Source: Candidatus Paracaedibacter acanthamoebae
GTDB taxonomy: Bacteria; Pseudomonadota; Alphaproteobacteria; Paracaedibacterales; Paracaedibacteraceae
Assembly: GCF_000742835.1 (NCBI RefSeq)
Contig: NZ_CP008941.1
Span: 2,406,037-2,470,036, forward strand
Direction of reading: 5' to 3'
Length of the DNA: 64,000 bases
Part shown: positions 35,425 through 44,673 of the stretch, in pieces
Layout: the number at the start of each line of letters is the position of its first letter
Numbering within the stretch: position 1 is the stretch's first letter
Program-made: the position numbers and the translations under genes
The notes under the pieces: generated by a model
Told to the model about the DNA's origin: nothing
What the model saw: the letters and a program-made list of their open reading frames with translations, nothing else
The model's database searches: none

Positions 35425-37674
35425 TTAATTAATTTGCACGACACTGCCTTTAATTTGAGTCATCATGCCACCTTCAAGTTTAGCTTCTCCCCCCTTCAGT
35501 TGGATGCTTGCCCCTCCATTAAAGGTACCGCCCATTTTCCCCGTAAGTATAACTTCGGTGCCTGAGGCTTCGACATTGCCACCCGCAGAAATTGAGGATT
35601 TTCCTACAGATTCCAGGTTAATGTCGCCATCGGCTGTGACTTTAAAATCGCCGCCCACTTTAAGGCTTAGATCTTCGGTTGTTTTAATAGAAAGCGCGCC
35701 TCCGACAGTAATCGTTAAATTGCCGCTCACCTTCAGTTCATAATCACCACCAACTTTATGGCTAAAATTTGCAGAATTTTTATGAGTTTCATCATCGCTA
35801 ACGGTAATGGCTCTTGTGCCTTTTATCGTGACCGCCTCATTACCCTGAGCGAGTTTAATCTCCATATTGCCTTTGCTTAACGTGATGGATTTATCCCCCT
35901 TGGTCAGCGTTGTTGTCATATTGCCTTTGGCAATCTCAATGCTATTATCGCCTTTGGTGAGGGTTAAAGTGTGATTTCCTTGACCCGATCCCGCACCTTT
36001 TAATTCAACTAGACGACTTCCTTTTTCTAGAGTAAGTGTGTCATTGCCTCCATTTTTCATCTTTTTGCCATCCTTAGCATGGAGTGTGACGGTTCTGTCA
36101 CCGCACATGATATCTGTTGTGTCATTTTCATCATTAATAATTAAGGTGCGGTTATCTTCAACAACGGTGTTCATATCCTTTTGGGCATGGATAAAAATTT
36201 CTTCGGAATCCTTTTTATCTTCAAATCTGATTTCATTAAATCCATCACCATCTTTGCTTGTATTGGATTTAATCGTACTTTTGGTTGGCTCATCCTTGGC
36301 ATAGGGAGGTATATTATCACTATTGTAGACACATCCTGTCACTAAGGGGCGATCTGGATCTCCTTCTAAGAAGGTGACCACAACTTCCATACCGATGCGG
36401 GGTGTCCATAAGCCGCCCCAGCCACTGCTGGCCCATAATTGAGCTACGCGAATCCAGCAAGAGCTTTTTTCATCATCGCTTCCTTTTTGATCCCAGTAAA
36501 ATTTGACTTTAATACGGCCGTATTCATCACACCAAATCTCTTCTCCTGCTTTGCCGGTTACCTTAGCGGTTTGAGTTGAGGCGATGGTTGGTTTTGGCGT
36601 GAGAAGAGGGGGTCGAAACGGAATCATTGATGGAAAGGCTTCAAAGGTATTGGTGTAAATTGGCTGACCGGGTTCCGGCACCATATTGATTTCGTGAACC
36701 ACTTTATAAACAATAAAATCAGAATTCAGGCTGTCGCGCGGATGGTCTGTCACGGTAAAGCTTTGCATGGGCGTTAAAAGAGGTGCGGTGGAGGTCCCCG
36801 AAATCATTTCTTTACGCCACTCAAGTTCTTGAATGCGGTGGGTTGCCAAATCGTCGCCCACTTCGCCCACTTTATAATAGCCGGGGTAACGGTAGACGGT
36901 CAGGCCTTTGCCCGTGCCATCTGCTGTATTGTAAAGTTTGGTTGAGGCTGTTTCAAAATTATAGTCAGCAGTTTGAAATTTTTTTGAAACTACCTGCCGG
37001 GCATAGGTCAAGCTTTGAATTTGATCAAAATAAGGTTCTTTTGCTGTGGCAGGTGTCATCGGTAGTGTGCTGTAAGCGGTATGTGTAGATGAGGAATCAT
37101 CGCATAACATCATTTTCTCGCCATTAGAACCGTGATCAAAATAATAGAAAATGCCTTCTTCTTCCATAAGTCGTGAGACAAAAGCAAAGTAACTTTCGCG
37201 GTATTGGACACAGTATTCACGGCTTGCTTGACCACACGTTGAGGTATTGTCTTGCTTTTTCGTAACACCGTTGTCTGTCAGCACCGACTTAATAATATCC
37301 ATAGCGGATTTTTCTTGAAAAATTTGATGATCTTGACTGAATTTCAGGAGCCAAACTTTGGGATAAAGTTTTGCTGTATAGCGTGTTAGTTCAATAGCAT
37401 TTCCTGCTTTATCGGTATCAATGGTAAATCCTTGGGCAAACTCGCCGACCGTCCCTGCAAAATAGCGGGTTTCATTTTGGTACTTAAACGTTATTAGAAT
37501 TTCCTGACCAATAATGTCATCAAACGAAATATCATGCTTGAATGAGTGCATATCAAGCTCAATGACAAAGGGCGCTGAAATAGATTCTACCATTCGCAAC
37601 CGATCAAGGATTAAAATATTCGACCCAAGAGGGGATGCTAATGTTAGGCTTAAATCCGACTGTTCTCTATACAT
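35425..37674 (-). CDS. vgrG: Type VI secretion system spike protein VgrG
   Basis: VgrG trimers form the tip of the T6SS puncturing device. The 749-residue protein has the gp27-like N-terminal region (about 1-380, including YCVQYRESYFAFVSRLMEEE). The gp5 OB fold is marked by DEYGRIKVKFYWDQKG (about 386-401) and RVAQLWASSGWGGLWTPRIG. The gp5 repeat region carries FNEIRFEDKKDSEEIFIHAQ. The C-terminal 250 residues are beta-helix repeats (LTKGDKSITLSKGNMEIKLA and relatives) and end in KGSVVQIN, with no extra effector domain. No other T6SS core gene is in the window, so this is an orphan vgrG locus with a MORN gene behind it. A divergent promoter region of 239 bp separates it from the beta-barrel gene. 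Confidence 0.95.
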   Translation of the reverse strand: MYREQSDLSLTLASPLGSNILILDRLRMVESISAPFVIELDMHSFKHDISFDDIIGQEILITFKYQNETRYFAGTVGEFAQGFTIDTDKAGNAIELTRYTAKLYPKVWLLKFSQDHQIFQEKSAMDIIKSVLTDNGVTKKQDNTSTCGQASREYCVQYRESYFAFVSRLMEEEGIFYYFDHGSNGEKMMLCDDSSSTHTAYSTLPMTPATAKEPYFDQIQSLTYARQVVSKKFQTADYNFETASTKLYNTADGTGKGLTVYRYPGYYKVGEVGDDLATHRIQELEWRKEMISGTSTAPLLTPMQSFTVTDHPRDSLNSDFIVYKVVHEINMVPEPGQPIYTNTFEAFPSMIPFRPPLLTPKPTIASTQTAKVTGKAGEEIWCDEYGRIKVKFYWDQKGSDDEKSSCWIRVAQLWASSGWGGLWTPRIGMEVVVTFLEGDPDRPLVTGCVYNSDNIPPYAKDEPTKSTIKSNTSKDGDGFNEIRFEDKKDSEEIFIHAQKDMNTVVEDNRTLIINDENDTTDIMCGDRTVTLHAKDGKKMKNGGNDTLTLEKGSRLVELKGAGSGQGNHTLTLTKGDNSIEIAKGNMTTTLTKGDKSITLSKGNMEIKLAQGNEAVTIKGTRAITVSDDETHKNSANFSHKVGGDYELKVSGNLTITVGGALSIKTTEDLSLKVGGDFKVTADGDINLESVGKSSISAGGNVEASGTEVILTGKMGGTFNGGASIQLKGGEAKLEGGMMTQIKGSVVQIN

Positions 37675-37913
37675 AATTTTCCCCTTTTATTGTTGCTTCT
37701 TATTTTCCCTCGAAAAAAAATTAGGCTCAACACTTATGTTTATAATTTACCTAAAATTGTGTGTTTTTAGTGGCACAGGTGCTTTAAATTAAATTAAATT
37801 AAAATTAATTTTTATTGTAAGTGGTGGGGAAAATTTTTTAAATTATGTATGTAAAACGATGCTTTGAGGAAGTGAGTTCTGTCAAAGCGAGGGAATAAAA
37901 GAGGAGTTTTAAA

Positions 37914-38546
37914 ATGAAAAAGTTTGCATTGACACTTATTACTGCAACAGCTATCTCTGGCGCTCAAGCCGAAATCGGATCAGGTCTATATATCGGCGTT
38001 AATGGTGCTCTGAATGCCTTTAATGCAGATGCAAAAATTACTGATCTAACTGATAATTCAGTTCAAAAAGTCGATATGGGTCGCCACCGTGCAGGGACAG
38101 GGGTGTACACTGGTTATGGTATCTCTTCTGGCTGCCTATATTATGCTTTTGAAATTGGATATCAATTTGTAAACGCAAACTTCCGTTTCATGTCTACAGA
38201 TCCTTTAATTACAGGCAAACTTCAACATCGTCACCAATTTAATTTTGCAGTGCGCGGTGGCTTCAAATTTACGCCATCAACTGTTGCTTATGTGCGCTTA
38301 GGTGGAAACTGGGGTCAATACAAACTTAAGACTAACAGAGCTTTGATGAATGATAACAAGTCTCGCGTCAGTTTTGCTCCAGCAATTGGTGCTGAGACCT
38401 CTTTGGGCCGTAATTGGGTGGGCCGCATTGAATGCATGTTTGAGACTGCTCGTACTTTCAAACGGACAGTTCCTGGTGCTGTAAAGATGGAATTTGACAA
38501 CGTTTACACCTCTTCTACAAAATTGGGTGTCGCTTATAAGTTCTAA
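37914..38546 (+). CDS. Small outer-membrane beta-barrel protein
   Basis: The 210-residue protein starts with a clear signal peptide (MKKFALTLITATAISGAQA, cleavage before EIGSG). Alternating hydrophobic/polar strands follow: GLYIGVNGALNAF, YYAFEIGYQFVN, QFNFAVRGGFKF, VAYVRLGGNWGQY, VGRIECMFETAR. The C-terminus is KLGVAYKF, with the terminal Phe expected for BAM-assembled barrels. It has about eight strands and resembles OmpA/P44-like surface proteins. The Shine-Dalgarno is GAGGAG and a strong intrinsic terminator follows, so this is a single, probably highly expressed gene. The function is not known; an adhesin or general porin are possibilities. Confidence 0.85.
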   Translation: MKKFALTLITATAISGAQAEIGSGLYIGVNGALNAFNADAKITDLTDNSVQKVDMGRHRAGTGVYTGYGISSGCLYYAFEIGYQFVNANFRFMSTDPLITGKLQHRHQFNFAVRGGFKFTPSTVAYVRLGGNWGQYKLKTNRALMNDNKSRVSFAPAIGAETSLGRNWVGRIECMFETARTFKRTVPGAVKMEFDNVYTSSTKLGVAYKF

Positions 38547-38568
38547 CTTTAAGCCCCTTACAGTTAAA

Positions 38569-38595
38569 AACCCTCCGTAACAGGAGGGTTTTTTT
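38569..38595 (+). terminator. Intrinsic terminator of the beta-barrel gene
   Basis: Stem AACCCTCC-GTAACA-GGAGGGTT followed by TTTTT, 23 bp after the stop codon. The A-run before the stem may let it also serve the convergent protease gene. Confidence 0.92.
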
Positions 38596-38620
38596 ATTGT
38601 AGTTATCAGGAGCGATAAAT

Positions 38621-39628
38621 TTATAAAGTAGCCGCTAAAAGTTCTGGGTGGTAGGATAAGGCATTTTCTTGTTTTAAGATGCTTGTAATCCACGGAAGGT
38701 TGTAAGGAATGGAAGCCCAGTTATTATAAAATGACTGGCCTGGTATATATTGCTTTGTTTTATCATCATAAGCTGGCTTTTTCTCTATATGAGTTGCAAT
38801 TCCGAGGAGATGATATTTATCTTGATGAGATATTAATAGAGGACTCCCGCTATCACCAGGTGTAAATGGTCCTTGAAGCCCTGTAGGAGCAGATTTTTTT
38901 GGTTTAAATAATGTGGGAAGAGGGGTCCAATAGGGGGAACTCTGTTTGATAGGATAGGGTTGATAGTCATGGTGAACATGAAATTCCTCTCTAAAGTTGA
39001 AAGTGTCGGAATTATATGTAATTTGCGGCGTTGTTACGTGACGCGCATCGATAACAATCTCATCCTCCCTTGAATGGTGTATTTTACCTGTTGAGATACA
39101 CACAATATCTTGTTTTTTTTGAGAAATAGAAGTTTCTGTAATGGAGTAGAAAGGCATAAAATTTTCAAAAGGTATTGGGGTTGCCAATTTTATAATGGCT
39201 ATATCTTTTTCTTTATTAAAATCACGAGAATCAGAGGAACTAAAACCCGGGCAAATATAAAAATTTTTAATGCTACTGCTATGTATTGTACGATCAATAT
39301 AAAAAATAGCTCGCGTTTTTTCTCCATTTTCCCGAACCCAATTGTGGAACCCATGAGCACAGGATATAACAATATCGGGGGTAATCGCAGTTATTGTATG
39401 GCGATTGAGTGTTTCTGTATGACCTCGCTCAAAAGCCCAAAGCTGTCCGGCTATCTCAGCATAAGGCTCGTTCTCGCCCCGCCATATTGATTCTTCTATG
39501 GGCATTCTCTTATAAAACCGTCCGTCGTGTAAGTAGCCATAATCTTTGGACTCTTTGAAAACAACCGCAAGAGTAGGTACTATCAGCATATAGAATGCCA
39601 GACAACATTGGTATTTTTTGATTTGCAT
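38621..39628 (-). CDS. Secreted trypsin-like (S1 family) serine protease
   Basis: The 335-residue protein starts with a signal peptide (MQIKKYQCCLAFYMLIVPTLAVV). It has the full chymotrypsin-type triad: His92 in VISCAHGFH, Asp142 in KDIAIIKLATP and Ser260 in TPGDSGSPLLIS. The GDSGSP box and the Asp-Ile-Ala-Ile motif resemble glutamyl-endopeptidase or eukaryote-like S1 proteases more than HtrA. No PDZ domain is present. Export from the cytoplasm is predicted; final location could be periplasm or the outside. It is convergent with the beta-barrel gene. Specificity cannot be read from the sequence. Confidence 0.85.
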   Translation of the reverse strand: MQIKKYQCCLAFYMLIVPTLAVVFKESKDYGYLHDGRFYKRMPIEESIWRGENEPYAEIAGQLWAFERGHTETLNRHTITAITPDIVISCAHGFHNWVRENGEKTRAIFYIDRTIHSSSIKNFYICPGFSSSDSRDFNKEKDIAIIKLATPIPFENFMPFYSITETSISQKKQDIVCISTGKIHHSREDEIVIDARHVTTPQITYNSDTFNFREEFHVHHDYQPYPIKQSSPYWTPLPTLFKPKKSAPTGLQGPFTPGDSGSPLLISHQDKYHLLGIATHIEKKPAYDDKTKQYIPGQSFYNNWASIPYNLPWITSILKQENALSYHPELLAATL

Positions 39629-39823
39629 TTTCCCTCTCTATACTATTTAAATACCCTGACAGGTATCATTTTTAAGTTATAGTTACTATTATTTAGCGTC
39701 ACAATGCTAGAGTAAAATTTAAAGAAAATAGTGGGGAATTATATAAAATTTTTTCCGCTTTTTGCTGATGGAGATTGTAAGCTTTAATGACCTTCCTGGC
39801 TGATGGAAAAGGAGAAGGTAGGC

Positions 39824-40150
39824 TTAGGGAAAGGGATAGTTAAAGAGCTCTCTTACATTTGGGATTGCGCGAACCTCTATGATCGCTTCCCTAAATTCTT
39901 TTTCTCTTTCTGACGTGTGTTGGTTATATGCCCACATGGAATTATCTTTGTCTTGAAACCATGGCGGTGATAAAGCTTCTACAACAGAGACAACTTGTTC
40001 AGGCTGAATTGTATCCCCCTTAAAATCGTATCGATGCTGGGAAATATCAACACTTTTAATAGCCGTGCTTAAGAAGTTATCAAATAAATCTGGATGTATA
40101 TACTGAATTATACCAGTGCTTATAATACCTTTGTTTAACAATCCATCCAA
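39824..40150 (-). CDS. Hypothetical protein, possibly a gene remnant
   Basis: The family is not recognised. The 108-residue frame has no ATG; it would start with TTG at 40150. The frame is open for about 16 more codons upstream (to a TAA) without a usable ATG. The composition is protein-like (HPDLFDNFLSTAIKSVDI, ALSPPWFQDKDNSMWAYN) and no signal peptide is visible. It could be a truncated remnant of a larger gene whose start was lost. It lies 195 bp upstream of the secreted protease on the same strand. Confidence 0.35.
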   Translation of the reverse strand: MDGLLNKGIISTGIIQYIHPDLFDNFLSTAIKSVDISQHRYDFKGDTIQPEQVVSVVEALSPPWFQDKDNSMWAYNQHTSEREKEFREAIIEVRAIPNVRELFNYPFP

Positions 40151-40325
40151 TAAATTATTTAAAGAGTTATCGTGAATATTTCCTAATTTTTCTTAATAGG
40201 GGGTAAAAAAATGTCAATGGCTTATACTGTCCCGATGTTGAAAAGCTGTTGGCGGAATAACGGGGATGGGAGAGGACCTTAAAAGGGGAGAAGGAAGGGA
40301 CGCTTCCCCCTTAGAAGCGACAGTT

Positions 40326-41408
40326 TTAATCTTCAGCAGCCGCCGCTAGTTTGACAGCTTGATCTTCAGCGCTTAAAACATCGATAATCTCATCCAGGCA
40401 TTCCCCCTCCATGATCAAATCAATTTTATACAAGGTAACATTAACACGATGGTCGGTTACCCGTCCTTGAGGGAAATTATAGGTGCGGATGCGTTCTGAA
40501 CGATCACCCGAGCCGATTTGGCTCCGTCGATCAGCTGATCGTTCCAATTCTTTGCGAAGTCTTTCTTGCTCATAAATGCGGGAGCGGAGAACTTTCATAG
40601 CTTTGGCCCGGTTTTTATGCTGAGACCTTTCATCTTGTTGTGTTACAACAATGCCAGTAGGAATGTGGGTAATTCGCACGGCACTGTCGGTCGTGTTAAC
40701 ATGTTGACCGCCAGCCCCAGAAGCCCGATAGACGTCAATTTGAAGGTCTTTTTCATCAATATGGATATCGACCTCTTCTGCTTCAGGTAGTACAGCAACG
40801 GTGGCCGCTGAGGTGTGAATTCGGCCGCTGGCTTCCGTTTCAGGGACTCGTTGCACCCGATGGACTCCTGACTCAAACTTCAACCGAGAGAAGACGCCTT
40901 TCCCACTAATTGAGGCACTCGCTTCTTTAATGGCGCCTAAGCCTGTTTCATTTAAGCTTAGAACTTCAAATTTCCAACCCAGATTAGCGGCAAAGCGTTG
41001 ATACATCCGAAAAAGGTCAGAGGCAAACAAGCCCGCTTCCTCCCCGCCAGTGCCAGCGCGAACTTCCAGAATAGCGTTTCGTTCGTCATCCACATCCTTG
41101 GGCAGTAACAAAATTTTAATTTGATATTCCTGTTGAGGGAGTTTCTCTTTTAGCTCTTCCAATTCTAGTTTGGCCAGGTCTCGCATCTCAGTGTCAGTAT
41201 TTTTATCGGCAAGAAGAGCTTGAAGGTCCTGGATTTCCCGTTCTGTTTTACGAGCTTCTTCAATGGCATCGACCACAGGCGTCATGTCAGAATATTCCTT
41301 CGACAATCGACCGAATTCTTTGGGGTCGGATATCGTTGCTGCCGCCAGTGTATTGCGAAGCTCGTGATGTCGAGCGAGTACTTTATCAAGTTTTGCTGCT
41401 AAAGACAC
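40326..41408 (-). CDS. prfA: Peptide chain release factor 1
   Basis: RF1 terminates translation at UAA and UAG. The 360-residue protein has the RF1 layout, with the GGQ motif in [18 protein letters not shown] (about residues 228-245) for peptidyl-tRNA hydrolysis. The anticodon tripeptide region is [19 protein letters not shown], where PxT is PET, a variant seen in other bacteria. It lies 20 bp downstream of hisS on the same strand. hemK/prmC, often next to prfA, is absent here. Confidence 0.97.
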   Translation of the reverse strand: MSLAAKLDKVLARHHELRNTLAAATISDPKEFGRLSKEYSDMTPVVDAIEEARKTEREIQDLQALLADKNTDTEMRDLAKLELEELKEKLPQQEYQIKILLLPKDVDDERNAILEVRAGTGGEEAGLFASDLFRMYQRFAANLGWKFEVLSLNETGLGAIKEASASISGKGVFSRLKFESGVHRVQRVPETEASGRIHTSAATVAVLPEAEEVDIHIDEKDLQIDVYRASGAGGQHVNTTDSAVRITHIPTGIVVTQQDERSQHKNRAKAMKVLRSRIYEQERLRKELERSADRRSQIGSGDRSERIRTYNFPQGRVTDHRVNVTLYKIDLIMEGECLDEIIDVLSAEDQAVKLAAAAED

Positions 41409-41428
41409 AATAGATCCTATGTATTATT

Positions 41429-42670
41429 TTAGTTGCTAAGATACTCAAAAACTTCTGAAATAGCGACTGTTTTCTGATCACCAGAATCTAAGTTCTTAAT
41501 GATCGCTTGCTGGTTGGCCAGTTCATCATCGCCAATCATTACGGCAACTTGAGCATTAATCTTGTTGGCGCGCTTTAGACGTTTGCCTACATTACCACTA
41601 TAAGCGATGTCTGCCGTACATCCAGCTTCTCGCAGTTTCATTGCCAAGGCAAAGCAGTCGGCAAAAGCTGTCTCTCCTACAGGAATAATGGCAATAGGAC
41701 GCGGTTGATCTGTTAAGGAATCGAGGAGTAAGGCCAATCGTTCAATGCCTAAGGCCCAACCAACGCCGGGTGTTTCAGGGCCACCCATTTGACTCATCAG
41801 GCCGTCATAGCGCCCGCCCGCCAGAACTGTTCCCTGGGCCCCCAGGTCAGTGGTGACAAATTCAAACGCTGTATGATTATAATAATCGAGTCCTCTGACT
41901 AAACGGCGATTGCTTTTATAAGGGATAGCTAATTGATCTAACCCGGCACAGACCTGGGCAAAAAAGTCCCGAGAAATATCATTAAGGTAATTTTCAAATT
42001 CAGGTGCCTCGACAATAATAGCTTGGTCTCCCGCATCTTTTGAATCCAGAATACGCAAAGGATTTCGTACAAGACGATCTTGGCTATCTAGGGATAATTT
42101 ATCTTTATAGGGGGTAAAGTAATCAACCAGGGCTTGGCGATAGGCTTGGCGGGATGCAATGTCGCCAATCGTATTAATTTCTAGGACTGTTTGGTCAAAC
42201 AATCCTAATGCTTTTAAAATCTGAACGCCCAGCGCAATGGTTTCCACATCGACATAGGGATGAGCCACCCCTAAGCATTCAACACCCAGTTGGTGAAACT
42301 GACGCCGACGCCCCAACTGGGGGCGTTCATAGCGGAACATAGGACCATTATAGATCAGTTTTAATGGCATGTTTTGCGTTAATCCGTTGGAAATCACAGC
42401 ACGGATGACGCCTGCAGTCCCTTCAGGGCGTAAAGTGAGTTCTTCACCCCCTCGATCCTCAAAAGTATACATTTCTTTGCCGACAATATCCGAGGTTTCC
42501 CCAATAGTGCGTTTAAAGACTGATGTTGATTCAAAAATGGGGGTTGCAATGCTTTCATAGCCAAAATTTTCAGCTATTCTTTGGGCTGTTTCGATAATGT
42601 GAGCATGACGACGATAGTCATCCCCCACTAAATCTTGTGTGCCGCGAGGCGGTTGTAATTTTTCTGCCAT
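41429..42670 (-). CDS. hisS: Histidyl-tRNA synthetase
   Basis: HisS is a class II aminoacyl-tRNA synthetase. The preferred start at 42670 (MAEKLQPPRGTQDL) gives 413 residues; an ATG at 42754 would add 28 residues without family support. Motif 2 is MFRYERPQLGRRRQFHQLGV. The histidine-specific loops are LVRGLDYYNHTAFEF and AGGRYDGLMSQMGG, with motif 3 in GVGWALGIERLALLL. A C-terminal anticodon-binding domain begins at about residue 320. prfA follows in the same operon. Confidence 0.96.
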   Translation of the reverse strand: MAEKLQPPRGTQDLVGDDYRRHAHIIETAQRIAENFGYESIATPIFESTSVFKRTIGETSDIVGKEMYTFEDRGGEELTLRPEGTAGVIRAVISNGLTQNMPLKLIYNGPMFRYERPQLGRRRQFHQLGVECLGVAHPYVDVETIALGVQILKALGLFDQTVLEINTIGDIASRQAYRQALVDYFTPYKDKLSLDSQDRLVRNPLRILDSKDAGDQAIIVEAPEFENYLNDISRDFFAQVCAGLDQLAIPYKSNRRLVRGLDYYNHTAFEFVTTDLGAQGTVLAGGRYDGLMSQMGGPETPGVGWALGIERLALLLDSLTDQPRPIAIIPVGETAFADCFALAMKLREAGCTADIAYSGNVGKRLKRANKINAQVAVMIGDDELANQQAIIKNLDSGDQKTVAISEVFEYLSN

Positions 42671-43473
42671 TATTTGTTCGTGATTTCCTTTAAACTTATC
42701 TTTTTGTAACATAAAGAAACTCAGAATGGGAGAGACTAATAGCCTTGCCGCCAACCGTTTTCAAGAAAATCATCATTTTTCAAGTCAATCAGTAATAAAC
42801 AGGACTTGGACTATCATCGTTCGGAATGTTGGTCAAATTGTTACTATTACCATTCCTACCAACCGCATTCCCGCCAGCGTCAGCATCCCTTCGCACCCCC
42901 CATTCCTCCTGCCTGCGCCGAGTGGGTGAGAGTATCGACGGTGAATGCTATCATCGCTGTTAGGGGTGAGGACGCTAAAAGGGAAAGAGCCAACCTGGCT
43001 GTGGTTTTGAATGTAAATTTAAAAGATGAGGTAAGAGGGTGAGAAGAGGGGAGGGATGGATTTCTACTGATTTGATTAGACCATGGTATGACTCTGAGAG
43101 GTAGAACAATAAAATCACTTACTTTTAGTCTTCCGCTGGCTTTGACAAAATTAACCCTTCTTTTTTATTTTTAATAAAGGTTTAATAGAAAATAGCTAAC
43201 ACCGAAGCGGTGAACTTTACAAATTCAATTTTTTATAAAAATGTTAATTTAACTCCTCTTAAGTCGATGGGTGATTGGCTGCCAAGAAAGGGATTTTAAA
43301 TCCACAGTCTTGACAAAAGGGATTTAAAAGGCGCATAGATAAATTATGAATGTATGGTTTATCACATCTTTTTCATCTTTGACGACCTCCGCCTAGGCGG
43401 ACGACTATCTTTTACCCTCTCTCTATTGAAAAAAATCCTCTAACTTCCCACCTCTCTTATGAGGAGTTTAACA
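42671..43473. other. Long intergenic region, 803 bp, without a convincing gene
   Basis: This lies between divergent hisS and the dicarboxylate symporter. The segment at about 42835-43030 is distinctly more GC-rich than its flanks and contains short open frames without family signatures. A 14-bp perfect palindrome, TCCGCCTAGGCGGA, lies at 43388-43401. TTGACA boxes occur near 43142 and 43309. The AT-rich remainder shows nothing recognisable. No tRNA or known RNA fold was seen. Confidence 0.5.
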
Positions 43474-44673
43474 ATGCTAAAAAGTTTGCCTGTTCAATTA
43501 GTTCTGTGTGTTATCCTGGCCTTTTTTACGGCTGGGTTTATGGATGTCAGCTGGGTATCATTTTTCTATAGCCTGAGCTGTGCATTAAAAGATTTTCTGA
43601 TGATGGTGTTGCCTTTTGTCATTATCAGCTATATGTCCTCTGCTATTTTGTCCTTAGAGCAAAAAGCCCCTATGCTAATTGTTAGCATTTTAGTCATGGT
43701 TTGTTTGTCCAATCTTGCTGCCGTTTTTACATCTTATGGCGTTAGTTTAATTGCTCTGCCGTTTGTTACCAGCGGCAAGATGGTGGATTTAGCCGCCACA
43801 AAAGATCTCATTGCACCGTTGTTTTCCATTCCATTTCCACAAGTGTTGGAGCCAAAATGGGCCATGATAACGGGTTTAATATACGGGTTAACTTTTAGTC
43901 TTTATCCGCATAAAAAGGCGAATGACCTTGTTTTAAAAATGCGTGATTTAGTGACGAAGATCCTGCAGAAAACATTTATTCCTTTGTTGCCGGTCTATGT
44001 TTTTGGATTCGTCCTTAAGATGCAGATTGAAGGGAATCTTAGCGTTTTATTCCAAACCTGTGGACAGGTCATCTTATTAATGATCGGCGTCATTTTAGGC
44101 TATATTCTTTTATTATATACAATCGCGGCGAATTTCTCTCCCAAAAAGCTTGTTGGTTATTTGCGCAATATCTTTCCGGCTGCTCTGACTGGGTTTACAA
44201 CCATGTCGAGTGCGGCCACGATGCCGTTGACGTTGACGGCAACTGAGGAAAACATGGGCGATAAAAATTTTACTCAATTGATTATTCCAGCGACTGTTAA
44301 TATTCATTTGTTGGGTGATGCGTTGGGGATTCCCATCTTAGGCTTGGCGACCTTGCAATTGTCGGGGCTGCCCTTGCCTGATTTAACAAGTTTTGCTGTT
44401 TTTGCTGGATTCTTTTGTCTGGCAAAATTTTCAACCGCGGGTATTCCTGGGGGTGGAATTTTAGTTCTGCTACCGACCTTGCAAACTCATCTCGGCCTGA
44501 GTGCTGAAATGATTGGATTTGTGACAACGCTTTATATTTTGCAAGATTGTATTTTCACCAGTTCCAATGTTGTGGGAAATGGTGGGTTTGCTTTATTGAT
44601 GCATCGATTTATGAAATTGATTCGGTTAGTAAAGCCGCAGCCTGTTGACGCTTGCCAAGAACTTACTGTGTAG
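43474..44673 (+). CDS. Dicarboxylate/amino acid:cation symporter (DAACS family)
   Basis: These transporters import glutamate, aspartate or C4-dicarboxylates with sodium ions or protons. The product has about eight hydrophobic segments. It contains the HP1-like TTMSSAATMPLTLTATEENM (serine-rich loop), the TM7 region, and the HP2 loop STAGIPGGGILVLLPTL. The start at 43474 has an ideal GAGGAG Shine-Dalgarno; an ATG at 43459 lies upstream of that site and is rejected. It is convergent with the AsmA-like gene and their coding sequences overlap by 11 bp. Substrate is not predictable, but glutamate or dicarboxylate uptake fits a host-associated life. Confidence 0.88.
   Translation: MLKSLPVQLVLCVILAFFTAGFMDVSWVSFFYSLSCALKDFLMMVLPFVIISYMSSAILSLEQKAPMLIVSILVMVCLSNLAAVFTSYGVSLIALPFVTSGKMVDLAATKDLIAPLFSIPFPQVLEPKWAMITGLIYGLTFSLYPHKKANDLVLKMRDLVTKILQKTFIPLLPVYVFGFVLKMQIEGNLSVLFQTCGQVILLMIGVILGYILLLYTIAANFSPKKLVGYLRNIFPAALTGFTTMSSAATMPLTLTATEENMGDKNFTQLIIPATVNIHLLGDALGIPILGLATLQLSGLPLPDLTSFAVFAGFFCLAKFSTAGIPGGGILVLLPTLQTHLGLSAEMIGFVTTLYILQDCIFTSSNVVGNGGFALLMHRFMKLIRLVKPQPVDACQELTV

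Noticed and set aside
37783..37806. AAATT pentanucleotide repeat upstream of the beta-barrel gene as a phase-variation switch
   Set aside because: Only three perfect copies in a very AT-rich region; too few for a slipping repeat.
40326..41408. PET instead of PAT in the RF1 stop-codon recognition loop
   Set aside because: The P-x-T pattern is kept and this variant occurs in other bacteria, so recoding is not suggested.
42726..43042. Overlapping short frames upstream of hisS
   Set aside because: Composition is not protein-like, and one overlaps the hisS start region; no family signature.
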